Assembly (NCBI RefSeq): GCF_000276665.1
Contig: NW_004955459.1
Span: 11,696,627 to 11,760,626, forward strand
Length of the DNA stretch: 64,000 nucleotides
From: Chinchilla lanigera
Taxonomy: Eukaryota; Chordata; Mammalia; Rodentia; Chinchillidae
Direction of reading: 5' to 3'
In this document: in pieces, positions 12,101-27,100 of the stretch
Numbering within the stretch: the first letter of the stretch is position 1
Layout of the letters: every line of letters begins with the position of its first letter
The notes under the pieces: generated by a model
The model's input: the letters and a program-made list of their open reading frames with translations, nothing else
Told to the model about the DNA's origin: nothing
Database searches by the model: none
Translations under genes and position numbers: made by a program

Positions 12101-15100
12101 AACCTCACAACTTGCATTCTGTATGCTGGTAAAACCAGCATCACATGGATGATACCAAGGTCATGATACCCCACTGCACTGTGGAAGGAAGAGGACAGGG
12201 AACTGACTGCAGAAACAAGTAAAAGTGAAAATGATGCAACCTGGGCACTCTCACAGAATCACAACTAACCTACAAAAGCTATAGCAGTTTCTGTAATTCT
12301 GTAATTCTGTAGCCTGAGAATTAGCTTGACTGCCTTGAACCATGGTTACAGTAGCCTGTGAGTGTTTAAATGGCTAAGTACAGTAAAACAGAGCTGGGAG
12401 TTGTGTGAATTTTAAGAAGCTAACATACATATTTCTAATCCTATCACCCTACCTCAAAAATCATTTCTGCCCCTTGCTGGTAGACTTGGCATGGGGAATT
12501 GGGGAAGGTAATAATACAAGGAGAGATTGTCTTCCTGGGAACAAACCTCTTCATAGTCACAAATAGAAAAAACCCAGGTTGGGATGGAGGTGGGCATCAG
12601 GCAGATTTTTAAACTGCTTCTTTCTAGACTTCACATCTTGGGCTGATGTCACAAATTTTGTGCAGTCCTGTCCTAAATCTCTTTTTGGAAGGCCACAATT
12701 GCATCTTTCATCTTTATGTCCCTGTAGTATGTTGCATACAAAATACTCAGCATAGGTTAATGGATGACTCAGACTCTGTTCTTCCAGGGAGCATCTGTTT
12801 TTGCTTCTTACACTTCACCCCAGGTCCATTTTAAACAGTTCTGACTATGGGCCATCAAGTAATGTATGGATTTAGATTGCAGAACTGCATGAGAGCCAAT
12901 CTGGTGTCACAAACCTCAGTGTAGTTTTTTCTTCTTTCTCTTACACCAGTGTTAAGATATACATGGGGCAGTTGTTACAGAATTCCACAAATCAAAACTT
13001 GAGATCATTGAGCTTTAACAAGTACCCTCAGAGGGAAAAAAAAGCCTATTTCATTGAGTACACAAGCCTTCCTGGATTCTTACTTTCATTTCTTTTTCAG
13101 TCTTCCTGATTTTCTTGATATTCTTGCTAGCTCATACATTTTTTAAAATATTTAAAATTAATATTTTTATCCTCTGTTTTAGTTGATGGGTAGGTCAAGG
13201 TGCCAGGAATTGAAGTCCTTCTGAATATTATAGAGTATTTTTGCAACCTTATGACATATGGCTTCTTTTGACAACTTAGTGGCCATATTTTGTTGGGAGT
13301 ATGATACTGGAGAGATCTCCGTATCAGCTAGGGATGGGGAATTTATGTGGAACACTTGTGTAGCATGCAAGGCCTTTGGTTCAGTCACAACACTGCCCCA
13401 AAACAGCAGGTTAATATGTAGATAACCTTTAGAGTCCCTTTCAGTTGCGGAGGTATATAGTTCTGGGTAATTATTTATGTTTCTCTTGAATATTTACCAT
13501 TTTGACCTAGACTAGTAATATCGTGTGACATTTAAATCTGTTTCCTTTAAGAATAGAAGTTTCAAATATCTGCCAAGTATTAAAAAACGAATCTGTACTA
13601 GAAGTTGTCTTAATCCACACAGTGGTTTTGAAATTACGTTTTGAATCTGACATTGTTGAATGAAATTAGATTGGCACTTGAGCCTTCACCCCACTGTAAA
13701 CAGAGAGGATTTATTTGTAGATGGTGGGCATTCTTTGACAGATGTTGCATTTTCCAAGATGAAATCACTTAAGATGCCCCAGGATTTAATTATTTTTTGT
13801 CAAGGATTTATTATAAAGCCCCCTCTTTTCTTTCGTCTGTTCAATTCTTGCTGTTGTTCAAGATTCAACTCGATCATTTTCAGCTTTCTTTTCCATTGTA
13901 ACACTCAGTGAATACAGTGTTGTGTGAGCTCTACTGATGTAAGGAACAGTTTCTGTCTTCAGTCTGAGTTCTCTTGGCTTTAAGGAGGATATTTCAAAGA
14001 AATAAAAAATTTAGAGCAGTTTCCATTGTCTGTGTTAACAAGTTTCTTCATTGCAGCTCTGGGGTAAATTATTTTAGCTATATCAAAATGTCCAAATATA
14101 CAAAGACTGAAAGGCAAATGGAGGAACTCAAAAACTCCTGTGTATGAGGGGCCTATACCTGTGTATATTGGTCATCTGGACTAGAGGAAAGTCAAATATA
14201 GAAATGGTACTTAATATCCTGGGATTAGTGTACATTAATACTTTTGTAAATGCAGATTCCACAGAGAATGAGAATTGTTACTCAGCACTAAGGTAAAATA
14301 TTTTGAAAGCCAATGTATTTATGGAATATGTACTATCATAGTAGAGATACAGTTTATTTAGAGACTTCAGGATTTTTCCTATGCACTGCAAGTGTTTTTT
14401 TTCTATTTATATTGTTTTGTGACTAATCTGTCCAGTAAAAGCATGGAGTCAGAGAGACCTTTCCAATTTTTGATGTTATGAAATAACTCACCTCGTAGTC
14501 CAGTCTATTGACTGTCCCAATCAGTGGGTACATTGATGAATTTAAGCCACTGGGAAGAATCCTGAGTGACCCAGCCCTCTTGTATCAAAGAAGCGGTTCT
14601 CAACACTTTTAGTTTCAGGACCTTTTAAGGACTCCTAAAAATTACCAAACCCATTAGCTTATGTATTAATTGGTTTACAAATAATAATAAATGTATTATG
14701 TTCTAACATCAGAACAGTGATGACACATACTATGTAATATCTAGAAAATTTCACTGTACAGTCATGACAAAATTAGAATGAAAACAAATAACATCTTAGT
14801 ATTACTATAGAAAGAAGTTTGATCTTACAGATACTCTGGAAGTCTTTATTTTCAGATATTAAGATAGCTACCTGCAGGTTTTCCTGCAGGATAGGTTCTT
14901 ATAATTGAAGTTTGAATGTCACAGTTTAAAACATTTTTAAAGCTATATGCATGCTACATTTGCTAATATGAGGGTATAGAAGCTGAGTGGAAAATACGGT
15001 TTTTATTCTCTTAGTACTTTGACTGTAAAAGCAGTTGATTAGCAGGAAAGCCAACTAACAATAAGATACATTACCCAGTCCCCGCCAAAGCTGCAGAGTG

Positions 15101-18100
15101 GAGTTGAGGGTAAGTTACCAGCCTCTGTAGCCTGGAGGTGACTGATACCTGGATCCACTGGAGTCTGCCTACCCTCATCTCAATCTAGAAGCCATATAGG
15201 CAGCTGGAAGAGGTCAGGACACTTAAGAATAACTCTTACAAGCAGGGCAAGGTGGCGTACGCCTGTAATCCCAGCACTCAAAGGCTGAGGCGGGAGGATC
15301 TTTGCCAGTTCAAGACCAGCTGGTCTACAAAGTGAACTCAAGGCCAGCCTGAACTGCATAGTGAGACCCTGTCTCAAAAAAAAAAAGAATAACTCATACA
15401 TTAAATATACAGATATACCAATGAATGGGGAGTTATTATTTCAAACAAAATACAAGGCTTATTCAACTCTGCTTATAATGTAAAATGCCCTTGGGAGATG
15501 CCATTGACATTTTCGAAGTCAGTGTCAAGGAATCTGAATTGGATGTTAAAGCCTAGCACTGAAATTATTAAGATAAAAGCTATTAAATGCATGCCATACA
15601 AAAGACCAGTGTAGTCAAATAGAGAAGAAACAGTTAATTATAGTTCTGTTTCTGGCAGGTAATTTGGAAATAGGGAGAGGATGGTTTTTCTGCCTCTCCA
15701 TTTTATTATGCTCTCAAATAAATTTCAGAAAATTTCTCCTCCAGATGACAGGTTATGAGTATCTCAGTGTGTCCAAGATTAATTTTAAAAGTTAAAATGT
15801 TAGTTGACATTTTCTAAAGTCCAAGGTTTCAAGGCTAGATATGTTGTGTTACCAAATGTTTAGGTTGTCTGTTTTCTTCCGTGGACTATTTGCACACAAG
15901 ACAGAAAGTGATGTTCCTTACTGTTTTATGCAACCATACCCTACTGGTTGTTTCCTACTTGTAGAGTTTTTAAGCAGCAAAGAAACTCATGATCCATTTA
16001 TAATGCTGCTGAATTACTCTGAAAAATCCTTACCCATAATAAGTGGTAGTTATGACCATGCAGTTTCTCTTTTTTCTAACTTCATATCTTTTCCCAAGGG
16101 ATACATCTTCCAAACTTTAAATCCCATCATTATTGTTAAAATACACAAGGAAAGTCAAGTATCCAATTAGTTTGTTGCACTTTGGCTTAAAATCAGTGAT
16201 TAGCTTGGAATTAGGGTGCTTAAGTAAAAAAGGGGAAATGTGACCATATGAAGTATTTGACTAGAAAGGCTGTCTTTAGTAATCCTAAAAGTATTTTAGG
16301 AAAAGCTGTAGCAACAAAATAGGCTTTTCTTTCCTTTTGCTGGGGTTCCTCACAAGGGCCTGGAGGTTAAGTTTTTCTGTTTTGTAACTATACCAAGCTG
16401 CTTCCTCCTTCAGCAGGTTTCTCAATAATGACCTGTTCCCTGTCGTATAAAATGTTGCCACATTCACCTCATCACTGGATCCAGAGATCTCCTGTATGCA
16501 TTTCCAGTCCTGGCAATATCTAGGCCTTGTTCAGTCCTTTTTCTGTGTCACCTCCACACTTACATGTTTTGAGAAGTGTCATTCTTGGCCTTTCAGCAAC
16601 TTTTATCCCTCTCAAACCTACTCTCTGTTCTCACTGGAAGACCACATGTAAGAAAAAGTTAAGAGCGTAGGCCTATGGATGAAGAGAAATGATTTGGGAG
16701 ACTTGCTTTTCATTATAAGTGCTTCTTAATGGTGGACTTTTTGCCTATATTTTATAATACTTTGACCAAAATCTTATTCTTGATGACTGCAGAATGATCC
16801 TGTGAAGATACTACTATGACCATGTTATTCCCCTGCTGAATACCCTTGGAGTGTGTCCCATTTTCTATATGTCAGCAACATAACCACAGTTAAGTGACTC
16901 TGGGCTTCTGCCCACACTTTTCCCTGTGCCAAGAATGCACATTCTGTTGATAGGGCTTTGGTCATTATGTCAGAATATTCCCTGGAATGGAGTTTCTACA
17001 GAGGACACTGTAGTTGCCCTGGCTTGGTGGCCTAGTAATGCTTTTCCCAGACTGAGCAGGGATGGGTCCTTTGAAGTGAGATGAACTAATTAAATCTTTT
17101 GGCTTTCCTCCACCCTTTTCCCACAGCAGTCTGAGCTGTCTGCTGAAGAAAGTCCAGAAAAATTAGGAACCTCCCAGCTACATCGTCGGAAAATTATTTC
17201 CTTGAACAAGCAGATTCTACAGAAGACCAAACATCTGGAAGAGGTTAATGTTTTCTTTGTATAATTTCAGTCAAGTCAATGAACTCATTCTTTAAGAAAG
17301 GGAGAAATTTGAGAAAGACATAAAGATCTTCCTGATAGATTGATCAGAGGAGATTTTAGAATAGCAGTTGGCATATGTAGACCTCAGTCCAACCCGGCTA
17401 AGCCTGGTTTTTTAAATAAAGTTTATTAGAACATATGAATACCAGTTTCCTTACATACTTTCTCTGGCTGCTTTCAGTCTACAGTGCAGAGCTGAGTAGT
17501 TTCAGCGGAGACCGAGTAACCTGCAAAGCCTAAAATAAGTACTTTCTGGCCACATATAGGAAAAGTTTTTCATGGGAAGAATAACATTCAGTCACAAATA
17601 CTTACTGTGCACTATTTTATGCTAAGCACTGAACCAAGCTTTGAGGATGAATGAAGAACACATTAGACTATCTGCTCCTGAAGATCCTAAATTCTTATGG
17701 GAAGACATACACTTAACAAAATATCCATTGTACCCATCACGTTTATTTATAGTGGTAATGAGTGCTTGAAGGAGAACTCTAGGGCCCTAACAGAGTGACT
17801 GACAGACCTAACCTAGCTTCATGTCTCAGAGGATGAAGTCTACAAAGGTGAGTAGATGTTGACTGGGCAGGAAGTCTGCATAGGAAGTGTGGAGGTCTGG
17901 CTTGGGGACCTATGAAGTAACATGAACAAAGTTCATGGAGAGGAATGGTCTTGACTAGTTTCTGTGCTATGGTTGGAGGTCACATAAGTGAGGCCATTGG
18001 TTAGTACAGTCTGATCAGACTGGTCGTGATAAGGACAAACACTTGAGTGTTCAAGTAGGTGAGTGACATAATCCAGTTTGCATGTTGCAAAGACCATTCT

Positions 18101-21100
18101 GTTTGCTGTGTGAGCATGAATTAATTGGACTGGGTGACAAGGGTTTCAGAGAGAACCAGCTCTAAGGAGAACGGTGCAGCAGTCCGCATGAGCAGTAGGT
18201 AACAGGAGAAGTAGAAGAAACTGGGTTGTTCTAAGAGAGTTGTTAGAGCTAGCGTTCTGTAATACTTGGTGATGAGTGAGACTGTTCTGAAACATTTTCT
18301 TAGGTTTGCCCTGGAAAGTAGAGGAACTGGAGACTTTGACTCAGAAACAGTCATTGCACAATAAAAAATCATATGCTTTTGACACATGGGCAGTAATTCT
18401 TAATTAGACAGTTACATATAGCAGAAGATTATAGGAATTAATACAACTTTCTGTAGAACAGTTCATGGGAAATTACTGTTAACAATTAATTTTGCAAAAA
18501 TGGGTGCCAGTTGGCATTTTTGAGCTTTTGAATTTTTCATTCTTGCAAATCTCACATATTCAAAAGATATTATCATATTAAATGATATTGCCCAATCCTT
18601 TCTTTGTTTGAATTTGTTCTGTTAGAGTTTGTTCTACCACAACTAAATAAACAATAGGTTCATTTCATGCAAAGACTCTGCATCATAAGCAAGGAAAGAT
18701 GCATAGATTGACTGTGATTTGTTTTTTGTTCAATAATTTATTTAAGCATCATAATGAGTTCTTAGCTCAGGTATATCATCTTCCTCTGATTGTAGTCAGT
18801 GATAATAAGAATATGAGAATGGTTGGTTCAAAAGAAACTCATCACAGAGTCAAAATGAGCAGGAATAAAGGGTTAGGCTTCTTTATTACAGTGTCTTTAT
18901 CCCCTGAGCGGGGATAGTTCAAAGTGTGCAGATGCCAAGGGCCAGAGCATCTCAGCACAAGTGGATGTTTACTTCTGCTCCCTGTTCGTCTGAATTTGTG
19001 AAGCAATGCTGAGCTTCATTCTAAGTGGCAGTTCTGGCGGTTTCCGTCCGTCTGAGAAGGCCATCTTCCCTGACTTTTAGGTCAGTTTTGCAGTTGGTTC
19101 AGGTCCTTGTTTACTAACAGCCTGATATTTTTCAGGAATACTGCCTTTCAGATAGCAGTTTCTCAGTAAAGGACAATGATTACTATTCCCATGGTCAGTG
19201 TTATTAAAGATGAGCAAAGAGTGAGACCTTGTCTCAAAGTTTTAAAATGGGCTGGGAATATAGCTCAGTATGAAGGCCTAGGGATCAATTCTTAGAACCA
19301 GACAAAGAGAAATAGAGAAACAGAGAGAGATAGCGAGAGGGAGGGAGGGAGAGAGGGAGAGAGAGAGAGAAAGGGGAACCAAAATGTAATTCCTGGCATG
19401 TAGCTTGACCAGTTGGATGAGGAAACAGGAAGAGAGTTGGCATTTTAGAGATACAAGTTTACAGTTACATACTTTGAACAGTAAAGGAAATTCATTTTAT
19501 TTCTGAGTGTTGAAGTTCTGAAACCTTTCTATTTTTTTTTGCCCAAAACCTTTCTTACATTTGGCACCATTTGCCAGCAAGTCATACTGTGCTAAAATTG
19601 TGAATGTTGAAATGCAGTTTGTGAGTGGGCAAATTGGTTAATGGAATTGATTATAGCCACAGAAACTTCTAATCTGAATTTGAATCCTGCCTTTATTGTG
19701 GTCAGCGTGAGACTTTAGTCCAGTGACTTAACCCTTCTGTTTCCATTTCTTTGCCGTAAAATAAGAACATTATCTTCTTTTATTGAATGTAAGGATTCAG
19801 TGATAGAATTTGTATAGAATACCTTGTAAATGGCATAACACGTGGTTGGTGCTGATTAAGAGGTGGATTATGTTTTAATGTGTTCTCGGCAACCCTTCTA
19901 AAATTATCATATTGGCTTACTTTAAATCTTTTTGAGCTTCCATTTCCTCTTCTGTGAAATGGAGATACAGTCCACACCTCAATTGTTCTAAGGGTCAAAT
20001 AAAAGCAAATGTCTTTATCTTTCATTTACAGCTGCAAGCAAATCATACCAACCTTCAAGCCAGATATAACGAAACAAAGAAAACATTAACAGAGGTGAGC
20101 AGATCCTCCTTCTTCTGTGGCCTCTGATAAGAATTGTTTCTAACCAGCACTGCTAATGGAATGCTGAATTTTATCATCCTTTGTGGAAGAGTCCCAGCTC
20201 TATCATCAGAGTCCTGATCTATTTCAGAACATAGAACAGTTACATAGTGATGTATGACTCCTGCCATTATTCTAAATCTTCAGTGGTCTTGGTGAGAGAA
20301 GTCATTGTGAGTGTGTAAGATGAGGAAGTGTGTAAGGCCCTGGGGAAGACCAGCCCAACAGGCAGGGGTCAAAGAGAAGACCACTGAGGGTCTTACACAG
20401 TGCATGGCCCCTGCTCCTCAAGCAGCAGGTTATCTAACAGCTTCCTGTACTGAATTCCTTAAGCACATGAGGGTTTCTTGTGAAAGATGAAAGAATCTCA
20501 GAGTGATGGAATTTTTTTTTCAGGATTACCACCTGTCTCCTAGGTGGAATGGAAGAAGGGATCACAGAAGGGAGAAGCGGGCTGGTGGGTACATTTGAAC
20601 TGTGCAATTCAGTTTGCCATTCAGGTTGCAAATGTGCTATCTCACATGAGCATCACAGCATGGCTCACCTCCCACTTCTGATTGCCTAGGAAACCAGGCA
20701 AGGAACAGATGCCCCTGTTGGGAAGACTAGATATTTCTGTCCTTTGAATTTGCACAGAAGACTGTCTTCCTCTGGATCTGAAACGTTGTGGTGGGTTCCA
20801 TACTTGAGCTGTGGCTGTACCCTGGAAGGGCCATCTTGCAAGGTCTCTACCTCATACTGTTAGATGACTTGGGAGTTAGAATCTCAGAGACATCTCAAAA
20901 ATCATCCAGTCCCTGCTTTTATAAAGTTTCATATGAAATTTGAAACTTTAAAATTCTTACTTCTATAGCAGTACACAGTGATTATTTACCACCTTGCTAT
21001 AAACCTGACAAAGCTTTTCAGTTCTGACCAGCACCGGTCTCTTCAGTAACTGTGCTATGATTGAAAAAGGATAGGACTCAGCTGAGCGTGGTACTGCACA

Positions 21101-24100
21101 TCTGTAATCCCAGAACTCAGAAAGCCTAAAGCAGGAAGAATAGCACAAGTTCGAGGCCAGCTGGGTTACACAGTGAGTTCAAGTCCAGCCTGAACTACAT
21201 AGCAAGCCCTGTTTCAAAAAGAAAAAAAAAAAAAAAAAGGACAGGCCTTGAGGATAGCTGTTAAAATAAGGATATTTTTCATTTTCTCTAAAAAGGCCTG
21301 AGCTGGGGATATAGCTCAGTGGAACAAGTGCCTGCCTGGCCAAGTGCAAGGTCCTGAGTTCTATCCCCAGTACCAAAAAAAATAAATAAAAAAATAAAAA
21401 GGCCTGTGTTGCATTTAGACAGATTGACTTCCTTTATACTGCTCTGTGATTATATTCCATATGGATTAGACACCAAGTCTCTAGGGGTAGAATCCCTACT
21501 GCTTTATTGCTTTTAATGCTAGAGTTCTTGGCATGGGATTTGCCAAGTCATGGGTCAGTCTTTGTATAATAATCTAGAAGAGATTAAAGGCAAAATATCT
21601 TGATACCAATTTTTAGGACATTTTTTGTGCCTTAGAATATAAATCCTAAGTGGAAATAAAGTGCCTTTTTGTACTAAATACTAAGTCAAGGATTTAGTGA
21701 GCTTTTCCCATGTCCTAGAACTATGGAGGAAGTGATTTAAATCACTAATAAGGGAAGGGCTGGGGATATAGATCAGCGGCTCAAGCGCTGGACTAGGAAG
21801 CTCAAGGTCGTGAGTTTGATTCCCAGTACCAAAAACAAACAAACAAACAAAAACTAATAAAGGGAAATCTCCCTGTCCTCAGATAAAAACAGCAACATCA
21901 CCATGTGCTGGGTGTGCTCTGACTGAGTGCTTTTATTCACCTATTGAACCTTTACAATGGCCCTAGCAACATGCAGTTCTCATCACTATTCTGTCAGTGG
22001 GGAAACTAAGGCTAACTCCCTTGCCACAGGCTGGCAGGACTGCAGTGCAGGTTATCTGGAATCACACCCTGCCAGAGAGGTTACGGTCTGGTAGGATAAA
22101 CTAATTCCCATGTACAAAAGGGAAGCTATGCATAACCTACTGCTGAACAACTTAGGAAGAAGCTTGGTCAGCCCGTGCATAATTATGACCCCCCCTGTGG
22201 ATATAGGTCTCCTTCATCTGTTCAAGGCCGACCTTGGGCAATGAGCTCTTTTATGCCAGGACTCCCAGATTTTACCTCTTCAGCAAAAACTCCCTTTCCA
22301 GCATAACCTAATAGCACTGGCATCAGAAAAGTGTTACATTTTCAATAAATTTATAAAAAGTATAGCCAGGGCATGGAAGGCAGTAAGTAGGTAGATGCTG
22401 GCAGCACGAGACACCCGTGTGGGAGGCTATATGGCTGCCTTCCATGCTGGCTCGTGTTGATAGCACAGGCTGTCCATTTGCTTGTCCATTTGCTAACCTT
22501 CCCAGTACAACTTCAGTTTCCTATGTGTAAAACTGTATGTTTTAGTATGCATAGTATTTTCTCATGTCTTTTCAGGCATGTATTGTATCTAATGTTTTTT
22601 CTTTTTTTTTTTTTTACTGCCTATTTCTTCAGGTCAAAATTCACTTGTTGAACTGATACAACTTTTTAATACTTTTCTTTCTTCACATGTTCAGGATTCT
22701 TGATTCTTGATTATGATCATTCATCTTTGATGTTCACATTTCCTGCTGCTGTTTCTCTGGATGCCATATCCATTTAACCCAGCTTACTTTGTGTAGGGTT
22801 AACGTTCTTAATAGCTTCGTACTGATATTGCAGCATTTACCAACAATCAGGCTGATTCCCGTAACATGATACCCCAGATGGTAGCTTCTGTTGGATTGGG
22901 TCAGGGACATTCAGGGTCAGTCCATTTCTCCAGATTTTGCCCAATCATCTGCGCCTGTGTCCTGCCTCTGAGACTCGGGCACCTGCATTTGTGTTTAAGG
23001 AAATCAGGCTTCATGGCTTCTCCCACCTGGCTGCTGCTAACATAGACCTCCACCTCTGAAAACCAATCCTTCCTCTGTCTGCTAATCTACACAGCTGTTC
23101 TTTTAAGTCCCTTTTTGTCTACAAGCCCTTGTTTTTGTCCCATGAGTTTTATTTCTGTGTTCTTGCAAAACAGAGTGCATTATTTGGGGACTTGGAGCAA
23201 AAAGGAGTTGCTGCAACTTGTTCTTGGTCTCCTATCTTCAGTTAGAATTCTTAGAACTTTCCTCTGATCTTTTTTTAAAAAATAGCACATTCACACAAAT
23301 TAAATGCAAAAGTATGGTGGAGCCATCATCCATTTACCTCTCCAAAGATGACCTGTAGAACCAGTTGGTTTTGAATCTTTTTAGAACTACGACTATACAG
23401 GCAATTATGTATGCAGTGGTACCTCAGTTCATAAACCCTTTTGTTTGTAAACAATTTGGTTCTAAACAGAAGCATTTGACAAAATTTTGTTTTTGTTTGC
23501 CAACTCTACAAAGAGTGACAAACACAGCCATGGCCATGTTTCCCACACAAACACAAATGTTGTCATCTTTTCCAGAATTATAGAACAAATTAAGTTCCTT
23601 GTTTGCATTCCTGTTGGCATGCTCATGGTTTTATGCCTTATTTTCTTCACCTAACAGTTGATATTAGAGATCATTTTAAAAGAGTTAACTTTATATTCTA
23701 TTGTATGCCATTACTGCACATTTTATGCATTGAAATCTGTGGGTTTTTTTTTTTTTTTTTTGCGGTACTGGGGATCGAACTCACGACCTTGTGCTTGCTA
23801 GGCAGGCCCTTATGCCACTGAGCTATATCCCCAGCCCAAAATGAGTTTTTAAAAAGTTTTACTCTTTATCTGCCTCAGAAAAAGATGGTGAAATTTTTGA
23901 AGAGGCTAGGAGTAGATTGAAACCCAGGTCTCTGTCTTACAGCCACTCTTTCATCTCTCCTTCCTACCAAAGGGACTTGTAATCCCTGTTCCATTTGGCT
24001 TCCCATGCATTTGCTGCTGTGGTTTGAAGCCATCACTAAGTCTTCTTTAACTGACAGCATGTGTCCAGAAGAGTCTGATTTTGACTTTCTGATGCCGCCT

Positions 24101-27100
24101 CTCCACCCCTATTCCATTTCTCTGGTTTGTCTCTTTTTTCAGTGTACAGCCAAATCCAGTGGGTTTGCCCAGCTACTGAAAGACGAGTTTGGATGTGAGT
24201 TGGGAGGAAGATAAGCAAATGTACCTTCCTTTCTGTTGCTGAGCCTCCTCCATTCTTTATTGCAGCTGAAGAGTCATAGTGAGAAACTGGACAAAGAGCA
24301 AGCAGCCCTTGAGAAGATAGAATCCAAAGCAGATCCAAGGTGAAGAATTTCAACATGCATTTGTTTCCTTCTGCAGAAAGTAACTCTGCCAGTATTTGAG
24401 GACTTAGTTTGTTTGTGCATGGTACAAAGCAGCCAGCAGTCATGGGTTCTGGTCCATGTAGGTCAGAATTGCACGTAGCCATCCTGAAAGGGGTGACTGT
24501 GCTCATGTACTTGCTGAACTGTCCTTGAGCCGCAGTAGGTTAACCACCTTTCTCCCAGTTCACCTTTTAACAGAAGTAGCCTGTTTTTCTGTTGTTGTTA
24601 CTGTTTTGTTTCTAAAAATAGTAATATCTTCAAGGTATAAAAAGACATACAGGGAGAAATCTGTCCCTAGCCTAGTTCTCCCTGCTGTCCTCCATTACCA
24701 GGTTTTTAACAGCACACATTTTAGCCATATCTCCTTGGCAGAAAAGATGCAGTCCTTTTTGCCAAGACCAAGCAGCTGTAGTTCTGTTGTTGCTGTTTTT
24801 CTTTGGTTTGCCCTACCACTCCCGAGGTAAGATTAATTATAGTTACAAGAAAGGATATACTTAACATTCAGCCTTTTCTCTCTCTCTCTCTTGTTTTTTT
24901 TTAATCTTTAGTCGGTTTGGTTGGTAAAATATCATGTCACTAATCTGAGTGAAATTGTGAAATCATAAAAAGTTTCAGGCACAGAATGAGCAGTTCTGGC
25001 TTGATAGATGATATTAGCAAAAAGCGTCCACAGATTACTTGGCTTTTTAATTAGAAACCTTTCTTTCACAACATGGAATAAAGCGCTGTCAGATACTTGA
25101 CATTTTTATTTTCAAATTGGTATTTTATAACCTTAAGCAACTTGTTTCCCTGTCAGAATGGAAATGTTTTTTGATACTGTCTGTGCCCTGAATATAGTTG
25201 ATTAATTGGTATCACTAAATATATCCAGAACTAAGTATATCCAGAACTATTGAAACTCATTGATGTTTCTACAGTTGACATTTTAACTCTGGAATCTGTA
25301 ATGTTTGTTTGGATCTGCCTGATGGTCTTGGGTATATAAGGGAACAATAATATCAATTAAATGGAAGTCATTATTACTACTTGTGGAAAACCCATTAGAC
25401 ACTCATGGGGCAGACATAGGAGATTAAAAATGGAGTCCTTTCTAGCTAAGCTCTGATTGTAGCTGTGATTCATAAAATAATAATGGCCTGCCATATGTCA
25501 TTTTTTTTGGTCTTTTCTCTTTAGTATTCTGCAGAACTTGAGAGCACTTGTAGCCATGAATGAAAATCTGAAAAGTCAGGAACAGGAGTTTAAAGCACAT
25601 TGCCGAGTAAGTGTGGTTTGGTGTTGGCAGACAAACGAGGACTTTTGTAAAAGCTCTTGGTTTACCTTGCCTGAGCTGTTGGGGCATCCTGTCTAATACA
25701 GTGTAAAAAGTACACCTATCACACAGTTATGTTCCGGTCATGTTAGGACACCAGAGTGAGTGAGATAGTAACTGTCAGGCCCCCAAATGGAGAGTGTTGT
25801 AACTAATTAACAAATGTAAAGAAAAATCTTCAAAGTTTTAAAAAATACATTATATTTTGTTGATGGATGACTTTTGTGAAGATAATAATACCATGCAAAG
25901 CCAGTATTATAGTAGAAACCTCGGATGCCTGTGTGCCTCATGTATAATAAGGCCAACTGCTGCCATCTGGATGCTTGCATTTTAGTCGTGTGGGTGAAGT
26001 GTGCACAAGTGACTGCAGCAGGAAGCTGCAAATGAGGCCCAGCAAGTTGGGGGCGCTCCAAGGGAGAAAAGGCCACTCCCACAGGAACCATCAGGAATTG
26101 GGTCTTAACAGGGGAGATGGCAAGGTAGACAGTTGGGTAAGGCAGAGATGGGGAGAGGCAGCAGATAAGCCTAGTTGAAACCGGGCTCTAGGCGTCTCAT
26201 TCATTTCATGTCTGAGTGATTACTGCACAGTCAGTGGCCTTTTAGAAAAAAAAAGGCCCTTTTCAAGTGAGGGACAGCTGCCTTTTCCTCCTGAAAAGAA
26301 CTCTCTCAGACTGAAAATTGGGATCAAAGCAGGTTGTTCCTAATTGGTTTGTTACTTGTAGCATAAACTATGAAGTGAAAGTAAGACTTCTGGATCAATA
26401 GTATTTAAATAATTTTATCCAGTTACTACTTTGCCTGGTTTTTGTAAAAGTTCACTTTGATTTTTAAGGAGGAGATGACACGGTTGCAACAGGAAATTGA
26501 AAACCTGAAAGCTGAGAGAACACCAGATGAAAAGGTAAAGGCTTGACTTAGTTCTCAGGGCCAGCTACTCTTAGGGCCTGTGTGGAACTAGCCATTCTAA
26601 TGTCAAAAGGGGCTTTCCTTTTACTTAACCTGTGCTTGTAAACATATTTCTCAACTGTTTTCCTCCTGTGATTTTCATAGGCTTGTGTCTGTCTGCCTTC
26701 TCACCTTTAGAGGGTAAAAGGCAGCAGGAGATGTAGAAGGAGCAAGCACAGGCACCAGATATCGAATCATACAACTCTGACCTCTTCCTCCATCAGGAGG
26801 TCTCTGTCTGAGCGATTTCCCATTCCACTTGTTCTTTAAATTTTCTTTCAGTTCGCCCATTTAACCTTTATCCACGGCTGTTCCCCACTCAAAATACAGT
26901 TAGGAGCATGAAAGAGGAGAGAAGTGCTGGGATTCGTGTTAAGAGTCCCAGGACTGCAGGACATGCTGGATTTAAGGAACACATCTGCGCAGCTGGATCT
27001 CTGATTAAAGGACTTGCTCTTCCAGGGACCTAGCAGAGATTTCCACTGAATGTTAAATAAAAAATTTGAAATGGGAAAATGTACTATTTCTCTTGCTAAA

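Larger units (their letters stand above)
6949..17126. other. CCDC93 10.2-kb intron
   Basis: It holds one MIR, four SINEs (9010, 11005, 13327, 15241), a poly-TTG tract near 10890-10920, and a 127-bp direct duplication (10108 and 12168). A stretch at 16790-16990 resembles an old LINE2-type repeat. No exon is needed here, because the flanking exons join in phase 0 and match the human protein. Confidence 0.7.
17244..20031. other. CCDC93 intron
   Basis: It carries an ancient repeat-like tract (about 17840-18280), a B1-ID fragment with a GA-rich tail (19212-19376) and MIR pieces (19655-20010). The rest is unremarkable. Confidence 0.65.
20095..24265. other. CCDC93 intron rich in SINEs
   Basis: It holds one B1 and three ID SINEs (21080, 21301, 21757, 23738), a reversed MIR (21903-22075) and a copy of the inverted-repeat transposon family (23414-23596). 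The last 300 bases before exon 24266 look unique. Confidence 0.7.

Noticed and set aside
21301..21395. tRNA-gene-like A and B boxes
   Set aside because: They belong to an ID SINE with an A-rich tail and target duplication, not to a tRNA gene. The same holds for the other ID copies.
24036..24506. Open frame of 156 codons on the minus strand
   Set aside because: It overlaps the real CCDC93 exon 24266-24339 in antisense, has no recognisable motif, and no splice or start context supports it.
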